Notes under the pieces: model-generated
Told to the model about the DNA's origin: nothing
The model's database searches: none
The model's input: the letters and a program-made list of their open reading frames with translations, nothing else
Made by a program: the position numbers and the translations under genes
Assembly (NCBI RefSeq): GCF_014395785.1
Contig: NZ_CP060713.1
Location: 1,268,501-1,332,500, forward strand
Origin: Nocardioides mesophilus
GTDB taxonomy: Bacteria > Actinomycetota > Actinomycetes > Propionibacteriales > Nocardioidaceae
DNA length: 64,000 bases
Direction of reading: 5' to 3'
In this document: piece after piece, positions 51,299-60,392 of the stretch
How positions within the stretch are numbered: position 1 is the stretch's first letter
How the letters are laid out: each line of letters begins with the position of its first letter

Positions 51299-52804
51299 AT
51301 GAGCACAGTCGTCAAGACAGCACACGGCGAGGTGCGCGGCCTCGAGGTCGACGGGGTGCACGCATTCCTCGGGATGCCCTTCGCGGCACCGGTCGCCGGC
51401 GCGAACCGGCTCCGCCCGCCGCAGCCGGTCGAGAGCTGGGACGGCGTCCGCAACGCCGACCGGTTCGGCGCCTCCCCTCCGCAGGTGGCCCCGCCGGAGA
51501 GCGCCGGCACGGAGTGGGACACCACGTCGACCGGCGCGGACTGCCTCAGCCTGAACGTGTGGACCCCCGACCCGGGAGCAGCCCGGCTGCCGGTGATGGT
51601 GTGGATCCAGGGCGGCGCGTTCGAGATCAGCTCCACGGCGGCGTACGACGGCAGCCGGTTCGCCCGCGACGGGGTCGTCTGCGTGACGATCAACTGGCGG
51701 CTCGGGGCCGACGGCTTCCTCTACCTCGACGACGGCATCGCCAACCTCGGCCTGCTCGACCAGGTCGCGGCGCTGGAGTGGGTCCGCGACAACATCGGCG
51801 CCTTCGGCGGCGACCCTGGCAACGTCACCGTCTTCGGGGAGTCCGCCGGCGCGATGAGCATCGGCACGCTGCTCTCCATGCCGCGCGCCGAGGGGCTCTT
51901 CCGCCGGGCGATCCTGCAGAGCGGCGCCGCGCACCACGTGCTGCCGGCCGCGACCGCGGCGCTGGCCGGGCGCCGGCTCGCCGAGAAGCTGGGCGTTCCG
52001 GCGGACCGGGACGCGCTGGCCGCCGTGCCCGTCGAGCGACTGATCCAGGCGCAGGCCGAGCTCGCCGCGGAGATGGCCGCCGCCCCGGACCCGGAGCGGT
52101 GGGGCGAGGGACTCGTGCCCAGCATGATGCCGTGGCAGCCGACCGTGGACGGCGACGTGGTGCCCGCTCCCCCGATGGAGCGGATCGCGGCCGGTGCCGG
52201 CGCGCAGGTCGACGTGCTGGTCGGCAGCAACACCGAGGACTGGAAGATGTTCTTGGTGATCACCGGCGAGCTCTGGCAGATCGCCGACGAGATGCTCACC
52301 GGTCCCGTGCCGGTCCAAGGGCGTCGGAGCCTCGCCGCCTTCGGCCTCCCGGTCGAGGAGGCGCTCGCGGCGTACCGCTCGCACTATCCCGGCGCCATCC
52401 CCGGCGACCTGCTGGCCGCCGTGCAGACCGACTGGTGGATCCGGATCCCCGCCCTCCGGCTGGCCGAGACCCGCGCCGGCGCCAACGACGGGGCCGGCAC
52501 CTACATGTACGAGTTCGCCTGGGCGGCTCCCGGCCTCGGCGCCGTGCACGCCCTCGACGTCCCCTTCGTCTTCGACACCCTCGGCAAGGACGCCCGGCTC
52601 TTCGGCGACCTCCTCGGCGACGCCGCACCGCAGCAGCTGGCCGACACCATGCACGCCGCCTGGATCGCCTTCGCCACCCACGGTGACCCCGGCTGGCCGC
52701 GCTACGACCTGGACCGCCGGGCCACCATGCGCTTCGACGTCGACTCCCGGGTGGTCGACGACCCGCGCGCCTGGGAGCGGGCGTTGTGGGAGGGGATCCG
52801 CTGA
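51299..52804 (+). CDS. Type B carboxylesterase/lipase family protein
   Basis: This is a 501-residue alpha/beta hydrolase of the carboxylesterase B family. It has GVHAFLGMPFAAPVAG, DCLSLNVWTP, QGGAFE (oxyanion hole), the nucleophile elbow GESAGA near residue 182, and ANLGLLDQVAALEWVRDNIGAFGGDPGNVTVFG just before it. There is no signal peptide. The C-terminal His region reads LGAVHALDVPFVFDT. It is monocistronic, and no promoter feature stands out. It likely acts on an ester xenobiotic or storage compound. Confidence 0.92.
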   Translation: MSTVVKTAHGEVRGLEVDGVHAFLGMPFAAPVAGANRLRPPQPVESWDGVRNADRFGASPPQVAPPESAGTEWDTTSTGADCLSLNVWTPDPGAARLPVMVWIQGGAFEISSTAAYDGSRFARDGVVCVTINWRLGADGFLYLDDGIANLGLLDQVAALEWVRDNIGAFGGDPGNVTVFGESAGAMSIGTLLSMPRAEGLFRRAILQSGAAHHVLPAATAALAGRRLAEKLGVPADRDALAAVPVERLIQAQAELAAEMAAAPDPERWGEGLVPSMMPWQPTVDGDVVPAPPMERIAAGAGAQVDVLVGSNTEDWKMFLVITGELWQIADEMLTGPVPVQGRRSLAAFGLPVEEALAAYRSHYPGAIPGDLLAAVQTDWWIRIPALRLAETRAGANDGAGTYMYEFAWAAPGLGAVHALDVPFVFDTLGKDARLFGDLLGDAAPQQLADTMHAAWIAFATHGDPGWPRYDLDRRATMRFDVDSRVVDDPRAWERALWEGIR

Positions 52805-52829
52805 GCCGCGCCGGGGGGCCCTCCCATTC

Positions 52830-53441
52830 CTACTCGGCGACAGTCGCTGCGGCGCCCGGTCGGCCGCCGAGCTTGGTGATCAGCGAGCGGGCCAGGACGG
52901 TCAGGTAGTCGTCGTCCGGCGGCTGCACGGGCGGCAGCCCCACCGGCTGGAGCCCGGGCCGGCTGCCGCGCAGGTGCTGCCGCGCCCGCGGGGCGACGTA
53001 CTCCCCGAGCGCGAACTCCTCCCTGCCGTGCGCGAGCACCGGATGGTTCTCCCACCCGTAGTTCCGCACCCGGTCGTGGCCGACCCGCCACACCGCGTCG
53101 GGGGCGCCGCGCTCCACGACCTGGCAGAGGTACGACGTCAGCCCGTCGAGCAGGTCGATCGAGTCGTCGGAGAGCAGCCGCTCCGGACCGCCGCCCCCGT
53201 GGCGGAGCCAGCTGGGGCCGGTGGCCTCCTGCTGCGGCTCGGCGCGCACGGTGAGCCGCTCCCGGGCCCACCGCCACAGCGGGGTCAGGCTCTCCGGCGA
53301 GCCGTCCAGCATCTGCCCCGGATCGGCGCCGTCACGGGCCAGCCGCTCCTCGAGGCGCAGCCGGGCCGGCGGCCGCTCGCGCCGGAACTCCTCCAGCGCG
53401 GCGGCCGCCTCCCGCTTGCTCATCTCGTGGTACGTCGTCAT
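52830..53441 (-). CDS. Uncharacterised protein, paralogue of 60484-61008
   Basis: The 203-residue cytoplasmic protein has no recognised domain. It shares spaced motifs with the protein at 60484-61008: LTPLWRWARERLTVR (here) versus LVLLWAWARPRFVRR, and AVWRVGHDRVRNYGWENHPVLAHG versus AVWATGHDELEPQRYLHEGQPVVR. Between them both have a SIDLLDGLTSYL-like helix. ATG at 53441 begins a compact protein; a start at 53504 would add 21 residues of doubtful coding character. It probably belongs to an unnamed actinobacterial family. Confidence 0.6.
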   Translation of the reverse strand: MTTYHEMSKREAAAALEEFRRERPPARLRLEERLARDGADPGQMLDGSPESLTPLWRWARERLTVRAEPQQEATGPSWLRHGGGGPERLLSDDSIDLLDGLTSYLCQVVERGAPDAVWRVGHDRVRNYGWENHPVLAHGREEFALGEYVAPRARQHLRGSRPGLQPVGLPPVQPPDDDYLTVLARSLITKLGGRPGAAATVAE

Positions 53442-53536
53442 GGCAGGGCGCCACGGTAGCCACTCCCCTGTGTCCTCGGGGCCAGGACGCAGGAACCCCG
53501 GCACACCAGGGGCGCACCGGGGTCCTGGGTCTCGCG

Positions 53537-55225
53537 CTACGAGGTCGGCGACAGCTTGTAGATCACGTTGCCGCGGTCACCGCTGACGAACACGGTCCCG
53601 TCGCGCCGGACGGCGACGCCGGCCAGCGCCCAGGTCGGCGGCGCCGCCTTGGAGCCGACCAGCCCGGTGGCCAGGCCGCGGGCCACGGTCCGGACCGCCC
53701 CGGTGGTCAGGTTGACCCGGGTCAGCCGGCCCGCACCGGACTCGACCACCAGCAGGCGGCCGTGGGTGTCCAGCACCATCCCCTCGGGGTGCGCCAGCTT
53801 CGTCGCCACCGCGACCGGCGTCGCGAGCTTCACGCCGTTCTTGGCGATCTGCCACACCGTGCCGGTGGCCCAGTCGGAGACGTAGAGGGAGTCGCCGGCG
53901 GCGAGCAGCCCGGCCGGCACCGTGAGGCCGCTGGCCAGCGTCTCGCGCGCACCCTTGGCGGGCGCCCGCACCACCGTGCCGTCGCCGAGCTGCGCGACGA
54001 CCAGGTCACCCTGGAAGCGCACGCCGCTCACCGGCACCTTGAAGTCCTTCCAGGTCGCGACCGCCTTGTTGGTCACGGGATTCCACAGCTGCACCGTGTT
54101 GGAGAACCACGAGGTGATGATCAGCGTGTGGTTGTTCCGGGCCAGGCTCCACGAGTCGCTGATGCCGCCGCCGGCCCGAGACTGCCGGTCGATGCCGATT
54201 AGTGCGCCGGTGGTGGGGTTGTACTCCGGCACGCTCCAGATGTCGGAGGCGAACAGCGACGTGCGGCCGGTCGACCCGCGCATCAGGGCGAGGCCGCCCG
54301 GCAGGATCAGCCCGCCGGGGGTCAGCGTGCTGACCTTCCGGGCCGTGCTGACGGTGTAGAGCGCGCCGGTGTCGGAGTTGGAGACGTAGAGCCGGTCGGT
54401 CCGGCTGAAGACCATGTTGTCCAGGATCCCGCCCCGGATGTTGGCGTAGCGGACGTGCGCGCCGGTGGAGCGGTTCACGCGGACGATCGTCCCGGTGTAG
54501 AGGCTGGCGTACAGCCGGCCGTGCGAGTCGAACTCGACCGACGTCGGCGGCCGCTTCGCGAACGCGCCGGTGACCGTCCTCATGGCGCCGGTGTCCGGGT
54601 TGATCTTCACGATCCTGCCCCGGAACGGTTGCGGCGCGAAGAGCTGGCCGCCGGGTGAGAAGTCGAAGCCGTTGAGCTGGTTCGGGAACGGCGCCTTGCC
54701 CGAGTCCGGGATCACCACCCGCGGCGGCTTCTGCAGCGCCGGGTCGAGCTCGTAGAGCCCGTCACCGAGGAACGCCCGCGCGACGAACAGCCGGCCGCTC
54801 GGGGAGAACGCGATCGGGTTCACGCCGGCTCCGACGAACTGCTTGGTGACCTTCCCGTCCGGGGTACGCCGGCCCACCTCTCCGGCGGGCAGGTCGGTCC
54901 AGTACACCGAGCCGTCCGGGCCCACCGCCACGTCGTCCGGGCTGTCCACCCCGGCCGCGTGACCCCAGCGCTTGACGACCTGACCGGTGGAGCGCTGCAC
55001 GCCCACGATCTCGGCCCCCATGGCGCTGGCCACGAGGAGCCGTCCCTGCCGGTCGATCGCCAGCCCGTTGGCGCCGTGGATCGCGGCGCCCTTGACCAGC
55101 GTGCTGAGCCGGTAGCCGGCCGCACCCTGGGGGCCGGCCGCGTCCGCACGTGCCACGACGGCAGGTGCCGCCCCGGCCACGACCAGCGATGCCGTCGCCA
55201 GCAACGCTCCCAGTCGTCTTCTCAT
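53537..55225 (-). CDS. Secreted beta-propeller protein (NHL/SMP-30-like)
   Basis: The 562-residue precursor has a signal peptide (about residues 1-28, ending ARADA). What follows are repeats of a six- or seven-bladed beta-propeller of the NHL/SMP-30 type. Blade signatures recur: GLAIDRQGRLLVAS, DVAVGPDGSVYWTD, SVEFDSHGRLYAS, GLLAAGDSLYVSDW, GMVLDTHGRLLVVE and GVAVRRDGTVFVSG. No catalytic metal ligand set for a lactonase is evident. GAGAGGGG precedes the ATG at 55225. It is followed by about 95 bp to the next gene on the strand. Confidence 0.85.
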   Translation of the reverse strand: MRRRLGALLATASLVVAGAAPAVVARADAAGPQGAAGYRLSTLVKGAAIHGANGLAIDRQGRLLVASAMGAEIVGVQRSTGQVVKRWGHAAGVDSPDDVAVGPDGSVYWTDLPAGEVGRRTPDGKVTKQFVGAGVNPIAFSPSGRLFVARAFLGDGLYELDPALQKPPRVVIPDSGKAPFPNQLNGFDFSPGGQLFAPQPFRGRIVKINPDTGAMRTVTGAFAKRPPTSVEFDSHGRLYASLYTGTIVRVNRSTGAHVRYANIRGGILDNMVFSRTDRLYVSNSDTGALYTVSTARKVSTLTPGGLILPGGLALMRGSTGRTSLFASDIWSVPEYNPTTGALIGIDRQSRAGGGISDSWSLARNNHTLIITSWFSNTVQLWNPVTNKAVATWKDFKVPVSGVRFQGDLVVAQLGDGTVVRAPAKGARETLASGLTVPAGLLAAGDSLYVSDWATGTVWQIAKNGVKLATPVAVATKLAHPEGMVLDTHGRLLVVESGAGRLTRVNLTTGAVRTVARGLATGLVGSKAAPPTWALAGVAVRRDGTVFVSGDRGNVIYKLSPTS

Positions 55226-55360
55226 GATGGATCCCCTCTCGCCGGCGGTCGCCGGCACGACTCCACTGATCGGCGCCGAAGATCCCGAGAACACGGCACC
55301 TGTCTTGATTCAGCGCCGTGTCGCTCCCGGTCGATCAGGGGCGAAGGTCCGGGTGGACGC

Positions 55361-55399
55361 CCGACAGGGGCCGGTCGGCGTACGACCGGCCCCTGTCGG
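55361..55399 (-). terminator. Perfect 16-bp hairpin after the formaldehyde dehydrogenase gene
   Basis: CCGACAGGGGCCGGTC (55361-55376) pairs perfectly with GACCGGCCCCTGTCGG (55384-55399) around a 7-base loop. It lies 51 bp past the fdhA stop on the minus strand. A second hairpin (GCCGGGG-N5-CCCCGGC, 55411-55429) sits between them. Together they form a strong terminator before the secreted-propeller gene. Confidence 0.8.
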
Positions 55400-55449
55400 A
55401 GGCCCTGCTCGCCGGGGGTTTGCCCCGGCCGGTGGGGGTTCGTCTTGCG

Positions 55450-56661
55450 TCAGCCGACCATGCCGTGCGGGTCGATGACGTACTTTTTCGCGGCGCCCTT
55501 GTCGAACGCCTGGTAGCTCGCCGGAGCCTCGTCCAGGCTGATCGTGGTGGCGTTCACGGCCTTCGCGATCTGCGCCCGGTCGCTGAGGATCATGTTCATC
55601 AGCTGCCGGTTGTAGCGCTTCACCGGGCACTGGCCGGTGACGAACGAGTGCGACTTCGCCCAGCCCAGGCCCAGCTTCACGCCGATCTGGCCCTGCTGCG
55701 CGTGCTCGTCGATGCCGCCCGGGTCGCCGGTGACGTAGAGGCCCGGGATGCCCAGCGAGGCGCCGGCCCGGGCGATCGTCATGATGTCGTTGAGCACCGT
55801 GGCCGGTGCCTCCTCGGCCTCGGCACCGTGGCCGCGGGCCTCGAAGCCGACCGCATCGACGGCGGCGTCCACCTCGGGCTCGCCGAGGATCTGCTCGATC
55901 ATGTCCACCAGGTCGTTGCCCGAGCTCAGGTCGACGGTCTCGCAGCCGAAGCTCTTGGCCTGCTTCAACCGCTCGGCGTTCATGTCGCCCACGATCACGG
56001 CCGAGGCGCCCAGCAGCTGCGCCGAGTAGGCGGCGGCCAGCCCGACGGGGCCGGCCCCGGCGACGTACACGGTGGAACCGGTCCGCACGCCCGCGGTGTA
56101 GGCGCCGTGGTAGCCGGTCGGGAAGATGTCGGAGAGCATCGTCAGGTCCAGGATCTTCTCCAGGGCCTGCTCGCGGTCCGGGAACTTCAGCAGGTTGAAG
56201 TCCGCGAACGGCACCATGACGTACTCCGCCTGGCCGCCGACCCAGCCGCCCATGTCGACGTAGCCGTAGGCCGCGCCGGCGCGGGCCGGGTTCACGTTCA
56301 GGCAGATGCCGGTCTTGCCCTCGTTGCACATCCGGCAACGACCACAGGCGATGTTGAACGGCACCGAGCAGATGTCGCCCTCCTTGACGAAGAGCACGTC
56401 GTCGCCGGCCTCGACGACCTCACCGGTGATCTCGTGGCCCAGCGTCTGCCCCACCGGGGCGGTGGTGCGACCGCGGACCATGTGCTGGTCGCTGCCGCAG
56501 ATGTTGGTGGTCACCAGCTTGAGGATCACGGCGTGCGGGGCGGCCCTCTTCAGGCCCAGCCCCGTCACCACGTCGTCGGGCAGCTCCAGCTTGGGGTAGT
56601 CGAACGACTCGACGCTGACCTCGCCGGGGCCCTTGTAGACGACAACACGATTCCCTGCCAT
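55450..56661 (-). CDS. fdhA: Glutathione-independent formaldehyde dehydrogenase
   Basis: This is a zinc-dependent dehydrogenase that oxidises formaldehyde without glutathione. The 403-residue medium-chain dehydrogenase has NICGSDQHMVRG (zinc Cys), GHEITGEVVEAG, CGRCRMCNEGKTGIC (structural zinc), the insert loop YVDMGGWVGGQAEYV, and GAGPVGLAAAYSAQLLGASAV (NAD binding). KSHSFVTGQCPVKRYNRQLM near the C-terminus is typical of FdhA. ATG at 56661 has GAGAGGAAC upstream. A CRP-like site lies 220 bp upstream. Methylotrophic or detoxification use is possible. Confidence 0.9.
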   Translation of the reverse strand: MAGNRVVVYKGPGEVSVESFDYPKLELPDDVVTGLGLKRAAPHAVILKLVTTNICGSDQHMVRGRTTAPVGQTLGHEITGEVVEAGDDVLFVKEGDICSVPFNIACGRCRMCNEGKTGICLNVNPARAGAAYGYVDMGGWVGGQAEYVMVPFADFNLLKFPDREQALEKILDLTMLSDIFPTGYHGAYTAGVRTGSTVYVAGAGPVGLAAAYSAQLLGASAVIVGDMNAERLKQAKSFGCETVDLSSGNDLVDMIEQILGEPEVDAAVDAVGFEARGHGAEAEEAPATVLNDIMTIARAGASLGIPGLYVTGDPGGIDEHAQQGQIGVKLGLGWAKSHSFVTGQCPVKRYNRQLMNMILSDRAQIAKAVNATTISLDEAPASYQAFDKGAAKKYVIDPHGMVG

Positions 56662-57174
56662 GTGCACGTTCCTCTCTGTGCGGGCGCGCCCGAGGGCGGT
56701 CCGGAGTGGTGGAAGACGGGACCGCCGGATGGCATAAACGCCAGGCGGACCGACCGATGGGAGGAGGAGTCCGCGGGCGCGGAACGCAGCGGGGCTCGTG
56801 CGCCCTCGAGTGCGTTCATGTCGCGTCCTTCCCCCGGATGGGACGCCCCGTGATCCGGACCGTTCATCCGACGGCGAACGTGTAAGCCAGGTCACAGGGA
56901 CTGTATTCGGACACTATGTCGCCGGACGTGGTCTCACAAGGCCCGGTCCCATGTCGGCCTCGGGCGCCGGCGCTCAGGCGTCGTTCTTGGCGCGGGTCAG
57001 CAGGTCGTTGCACGTCGCCGGCCGGGAAGGCCATCGGGCGGCGGCGCACCTCGTGGCCGGTCACCGGCCGGCCGATGCCGCGCGCCGCAGCCGGACGCCG
57101 GGCCGCGGCGGCTACCCTCGGCGGTCGACCCCGCGTGGTCGCCCCCGCCCCCGTCGCACCCAGGAGCTGTACTC
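56662..57174. other. 513-bp intergenic region, promoters on both sides
   Basis: No gene is supported. The region contains a CRP-like site at 56881-56896 for the minus-strand fdhA. A TACCCT at 57113-57118 is a plausible -10 of the plus-strand gene that starts at 57175. The frames that cross it are Arg/Ala-rich shadows with no ribosome-binding site. Confidence 0.5.
56881..56896. promoter_or_regulatory. CRP/GlxR-like site, TGTAA-N6-TCACA
   Basis: The site matches TGTGA-N6-TCACA with one mismatch on each orientation and lies upstream of fdhA, 220 bp from its ATG. Two similar sites lie near 16.7-16.8 kb by the alkane-type operon. If all are real, one-carbon and alkane oxidation genes would share cAMP-linked control. 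Confidence 0.4.
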
Positions 57175-57576
57175 GTGACCTCACCTCGGCGACCGAGGCT
57201 CACGGAGCTCGACCCGGTGACCCGGCGGATGGAGGGCAGCGTCGGCTTCCGACGCGCGGCGCTGGTCTTCTGCGCGCTGGGCGTCGTCGCGGTGGTCGTG
57301 ACCGGCGTGCTGGGGCTGCAGCGGATCATGCGGCCCACGCTGGACGCCCGCGACATCGAGGGACTGCTCGAGGACCAGTACGCCCGACAGGGACGCAACC
57401 CCGAGGAGGTCGGTCGGACCCTGGCCTGCCCGACCGACCGGCGCTACCACGACGGCGACCTGGTCTCGTGCTGGCTGGAGGCGGAGAGCCCGCGCGCGGA
57501 GCCGCCGTTCGAGGAGGTCAGGTTCTCGATCCATGTGGTCGACGACCGGTGGCGCTTCGACCTGGTGTCCGACTGA
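57175..57576 (+). CDS. Small membrane-anchored protein, unknown
   Basis: The 133-residue protein has one membrane segment near residues 26-48 (FRRAALVFCALGVVAVVVTGVLGL) and an extracytoplasmic beta-rich domain with two cysteines (ACPTDRRYHDGDLVSCWLEA) likely to form a disulfide. The layout resembles DUF4333-type anchored proteins but no family is assigned. A GTG start is used, preceded by AGGAG. Confidence 0.65.
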   Translation: MTSPRRPRLTELDPVTRRMEGSVGFRRAALVFCALGVVAVVVTGVLGLQRIMRPTLDARDIEGLLEDQYARQGRNPEEVGRTLACPTDRRYHDGDLVSCWLEAESPRAEPPFEEVRFSIHVVDDRWRFDLVSD

Positions 57577-57657
57577 GCCGGCCCCTGGGTTGCTGGCGGC
57601 GCCGGCCGGCCGCGGGCGAGGCAGGCTCTCCGCGGGCCAGATCCCCGCGGAGGTTGG

Positions 57658-57663
57658 TAGTTT
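57658..57663 (+). promoter_or_regulatory. Putative -10 element of leaderless serine hydrolase gene
   Basis: TAGTTT (TANNNT) ends 6 bp before the ATG at 57670, and no ribosome-binding site is present. Confidence 0.45.
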
Positions 57664-57669
57664 CGAGCG

Positions 57670-58674
57670 ATGCAGTCGCTGCAGGACGCGGTGGACGAGG
57701 CCGCGGAGCGCACGGGATTCTCCGGTGTGGTCCGCGTGGACCGCGCGCGGCGTACGGAGCTCTGCACCGCCTACGGCCTCGCCGACCGTGCCCACGAGAT
57801 CCCCAACACGGTCGAGACCCTGTTCGGGACCGCCAGCGGGGCGAAGACGCTGACCGCGCTGGCGGTGATGCGGCTGGTCGAGCGAGGAACGTTGTCGCTC
57901 GGCACCACCGCCCGCTCGCTGCTCGGCGAGGACCTGCCGCTGGTCGCCGACGACGTGACCGTCGAGCACCTGCTCGCGCACCGGTCCGGGATCGGTGACT
58001 ACTTCGACGAGGACGCCGCCGCCGACATCCGCGACTACGTGATGCCGGTGCCGGTGCACCGGCTCGCGACCACCGAGGACTACCTCCCGGTCCTGGACGG
58101 TCACCCGACCGTGTTCCCCGCAGGCGAGGGCTTCGCCTACAACAACGCCGGCTACGTCCTGCTCGCGCTGATCGCCGAACGGGCGACCGGCGTGGCGTTC
58201 CCCGACCTGGTCCGCACCCTCGTCTGCGAGCCGGCGGGGATGAGCGACACCGCGTTCCTGCGCTCCGACGAGCTGCCGGGACGCGCCGCCCGGGGCTACC
58301 TGTCCTCGACGGGCCTGCGGACGAACGTGCTGCACCTCCCGGTGCGCGGCAGCGGCGACGGTGGGATCTACTCGACCGCGGCCGACCTCAGCGCCTTCTG
58401 GGACGCCCTGCTCGCCGGCCGGATCGTGTCGCCGGAGCGGCTCGCCGAGATGGTCCGGCCGCGCACCGACTGGCCGGAGGAGTCGCGCCGGTACGGCCTC
58501 GGGTTCCACCTGCACGCGACCGGCGACGCAGTCTGGCTCGAGGGGTACGACGCCGGCGTCTCGTTCCGGAGCCTGCACCGGCCGTCGACCTCGGTCACCT
58601 ACACCGTGATCTCGAACTGGTCCGACGGCGCCTGGCCGATCGTCCGGCTGCTCGACGAGCGGTTCGGCGGTTGA
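57670..58674 (+). CDS. Serine hydrolase (beta-lactamase/D-Ala-D-Ala carboxypeptidase-like)
   Basis: The 334-residue protein has the penicillin-binding/class C beta-lactamase fold. The nucleophile motif is SGAK (SxxK) in LFGTASGAKTLTALAVMRLVERG, followed by LLAHRSGIGDYF and the YNN motif in FAYNNAGYVLLALI. The C-terminal GSGDGGIYSTAADLSAFW is typical. There is no signal peptide, so it is likely a cytoplasmic esterase or peptidase rather than a true beta-lactamase. The leaderless-type start is supported by TAGTTT upstream. Confidence 0.88.
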   Translation: MQSLQDAVDEAAERTGFSGVVRVDRARRTELCTAYGLADRAHEIPNTVETLFGTASGAKTLTALAVMRLVERGTLSLGTTARSLLGEDLPLVADDVTVEHLLAHRSGIGDYFDEDAAADIRDYVMPVPVHRLATTEDYLPVLDGHPTVFPAGEGFAYNNAGYVLLALIAERATGVAFPDLVRTLVCEPAGMSDTAFLRSDELPGRAARGYLSSTGLRTNVLHLPVRGSGDGGIYSTAADLSAFWDALLAGRIVSPERLAEMVRPRTDWPEESRRYGLGFHLHATGDAVWLEGYDAGVSFRSLHRPSTSVTYTVISNWSDGAWPIVRLLDERFGG

Positions 58675-58715
58675 TCGCTTGCGCTCGCGGCTGGCGCGGC
58701 TTGCGGCCCGCGGCG

Positions 58716-58859
58716 CTAGCCGCGGGCGAGCTCGCGCGCGACCGCGGAGGCGAGGTCCGCGACCAGTCGCGTGTGCCACCTCTCGTGCGCGGCGAGGTCG
58801 ACCACCAGGGCGTGGCAGTCCGGGCACGGCTGGGCGCCCGTGGTTGCGGCCTGTTCCAT
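58716..58859 (-). CDS. Small zinc-ribbon-like protein (47 aa)
   Basis: The 47-residue protein has a CPDC motif at residues 12-15 and HERWH at about 28-32. A C-x2-C...H-x3-H arrangement could bind one zinc. The C-terminal half is a basic amphipathic helix (LVADLASAVARELARG). GGAGG lies 6 bp before the ATG, the best ribosome-binding site in the neighbourhood, and this supports coding for so short a frame. It stands alone; the function is unknown. Confidence 0.6.
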   Translation of the reverse strand: MEQAATTGAQPCPDCHALVVDLAAHERWHTRLVADLASAVARELARG

Positions 58860-59097
58860 GCGACACCTCCAGGAGCGAGGGAGACCAGGGTCCTTCCACG
58901 GTGGCACGACCGCGACCCCGCGTCTACGGGCGGGCGGTGGACTGGTGGCTCGTGTGACAGCAGCCGATCCGTCTGACCGACGGCACGGCTCGTCGGTCTG
59001 CTCCGGCTGCCTGACCCCGGGGCCGCCGTACCCTCGTTGACACCTCCGGCTCCCAGCGCGACCCTGGTCATCTGACCGGTCCTCCCGAGGGGCTGCC

Positions 59098-59916
59098 ATG
59101 GAGTGGTTGATCATCGCCCTGGCCGCCGGTGGCGGCGGCTTGGCGACCAGGTGGTGGGGGCGACGCCGCACCGGCCTGCGCGAGCGGTCAGAACAGGTCG
59201 CGGGCGTCCGGGCTCTGGCCGACGAGGACGTCACCGTGCTGGGTGAGCAGCTCGCGCGCCTCGACAGCCAGGTGGCGGGGCACGAGCTCGACGAGGAGAC
59301 CCGCATCTACTACCAGACGGCTCTGGACGCCTACGAGTCCGCGCAACGCTCGGTGCCCCTGATCCGCTACCCCGACGACATCAGCAAGGTCACCGACACC
59401 CTGGGATCAGGGCGGTACGCCCTGGCGTGCGTGCAGGCCCGGGTCGCGGGCGAGCCGCTGCCGCAGAGCCGCGTGCCGTGCTTCTTCAACCCCCAGCACG
59501 GCCCCTCCGCCGGCACGGTGCTCTGGACCTCCCCCGGCCACGGCACCCGCACCGTTCCTGCCTGCGCGCAGGACGCCGCCCGGGTGGCGAACCACGAGGT
59601 TCCCGAGGTCCGCAAGGTGCGGATCGGCTCCCGGCAGGTGCCGTACTGGGAGGCCGGCGCCGCCTACGCGCCGTACGGCGAGGGCTACTTCGCCAGTGCC
59701 GGCCTGCTGATCTGGGCGTTCCAGGCGGAGACTCCCATCGGCGGGTTCGATGCCGGCGCTGGAGGTCATGGTCTCCTCGGCGACGGCCACGGGTTCCTCG
59801 GCGGCGGACACGGCGGTCATGACGGTGGTGGGCACGGCGGCCATGATGGGGGCGGCCACGGGTTCCTCGATGGCGGCGGCGGATTCGACGGCGGCGGAGG
59901 CGACGGAGGCTTCTGA
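59098..59916 (+). CDS. Membrane-anchored protein with Gly/His/Asp-rich tail
   Basis: The 272-residue protein has a short hydrophobic N-terminus (WLIIALAAGGGGLATRWW), a helical region (~30-120), a beta-containing part with PCFFNPQHGPS, and a tail of about 60 residues made of GGHGG, DGGGHGG and FLDGGGGF repeats. The tail resembles metal-binding or low-complexity secretion-associated tails. No enzyme motif is visible. A weak ribosome-binding site is present. It may be a metal-handling or structural protein; function not recognised. Confidence 0.65.
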   Translation: MEWLIIALAAGGGGLATRWWGRRRTGLRERSEQVAGVRALADEDVTVLGEQLARLDSQVAGHELDEETRIYYQTALDAYESAQRSVPLIRYPDDISKVTDTLGSGRYALACVQARVAGEPLPQSRVPCFFNPQHGPSAGTVLWTSPGHGTRTVPACAQDAARVANHEVPEVRKVRIGSRQVPYWEAGAAYAPYGEGYFASAGLLIWAFQAETPIGGFDAGAGGHGLLGDGHGFLGGGHGGHDGGGHGGHDGGGHGFLDGGGGFDGGGGDGGF

Positions 59917-60011
59917 ACCGGGGCGTTAGCGCACCCGGCGTGCGCGAGGGGGTTGTGGCGCGGCGTGCGAGCGGCGAGGCGGTCGGGACGCGGCCGGCGT
60001 ACAGCCTCCGA

Positions 60012-60392
60012 TCAGGGGCGACGGCTGGCAAGCACGCAGAACTCGTTCCCCTCCGGATCGGCGAGGACGACCCAGCTCGCGTCCCTCTGGCCGACGTCCG
60101 CCGGCCGCGCACCCAGGCCCAGCAGGCGGCGTACCTCGTCGGCCTGGTCCCTGTCCGTCGGGTTCACGTCGAGGTGGAGCCGGTTCTTGACGGTCTTGGT
60201 CTCGGGCACGCGGGCGAACGTCAACGTCGGGGGCACCGGGCCGCGCTGAGCGTCGGGGATCGGCTGAGGGCCGATCGTGAAGAGCCCGTCGTCGGTGTCG
60301 AGCACCTCGTAGCCGAGGACCGCGCACCAGAACCGGGCGAGCCCTTCGGGATCGGCACAGTCGATCGCCAGCTCGGTGAACCTGCTCGTCAT
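60012..60392 (-). CDS. VOC family protein
   Basis: The 126-residue protein has the vicinal oxygen chelate fold in the form MTSRFTELAIDCADPEGLARFWCAVLGYEV, then VPPTLTFARVPETKTVKNRLHLDV, and DPEGNEFCVL at the C-terminus. It is of the glyoxalase-like 'glyoxalase 6' type that is common in actinobacteria. A GGAGGTCCGAC precedes the ATG. Ligand and reaction are not known. It stands alone. Confidence 0.88.
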   Translation of the reverse strand: MTSRFTELAIDCADPEGLARFWCAVLGYEVLDTDDGLFTIGPQPIPDAQRGPVPPTLTFARVPETKTVKNRLHLDVNPTDRDQADEVRRLLGLGARPADVGQRDASWVVLADPEGNEFCVLASRRP

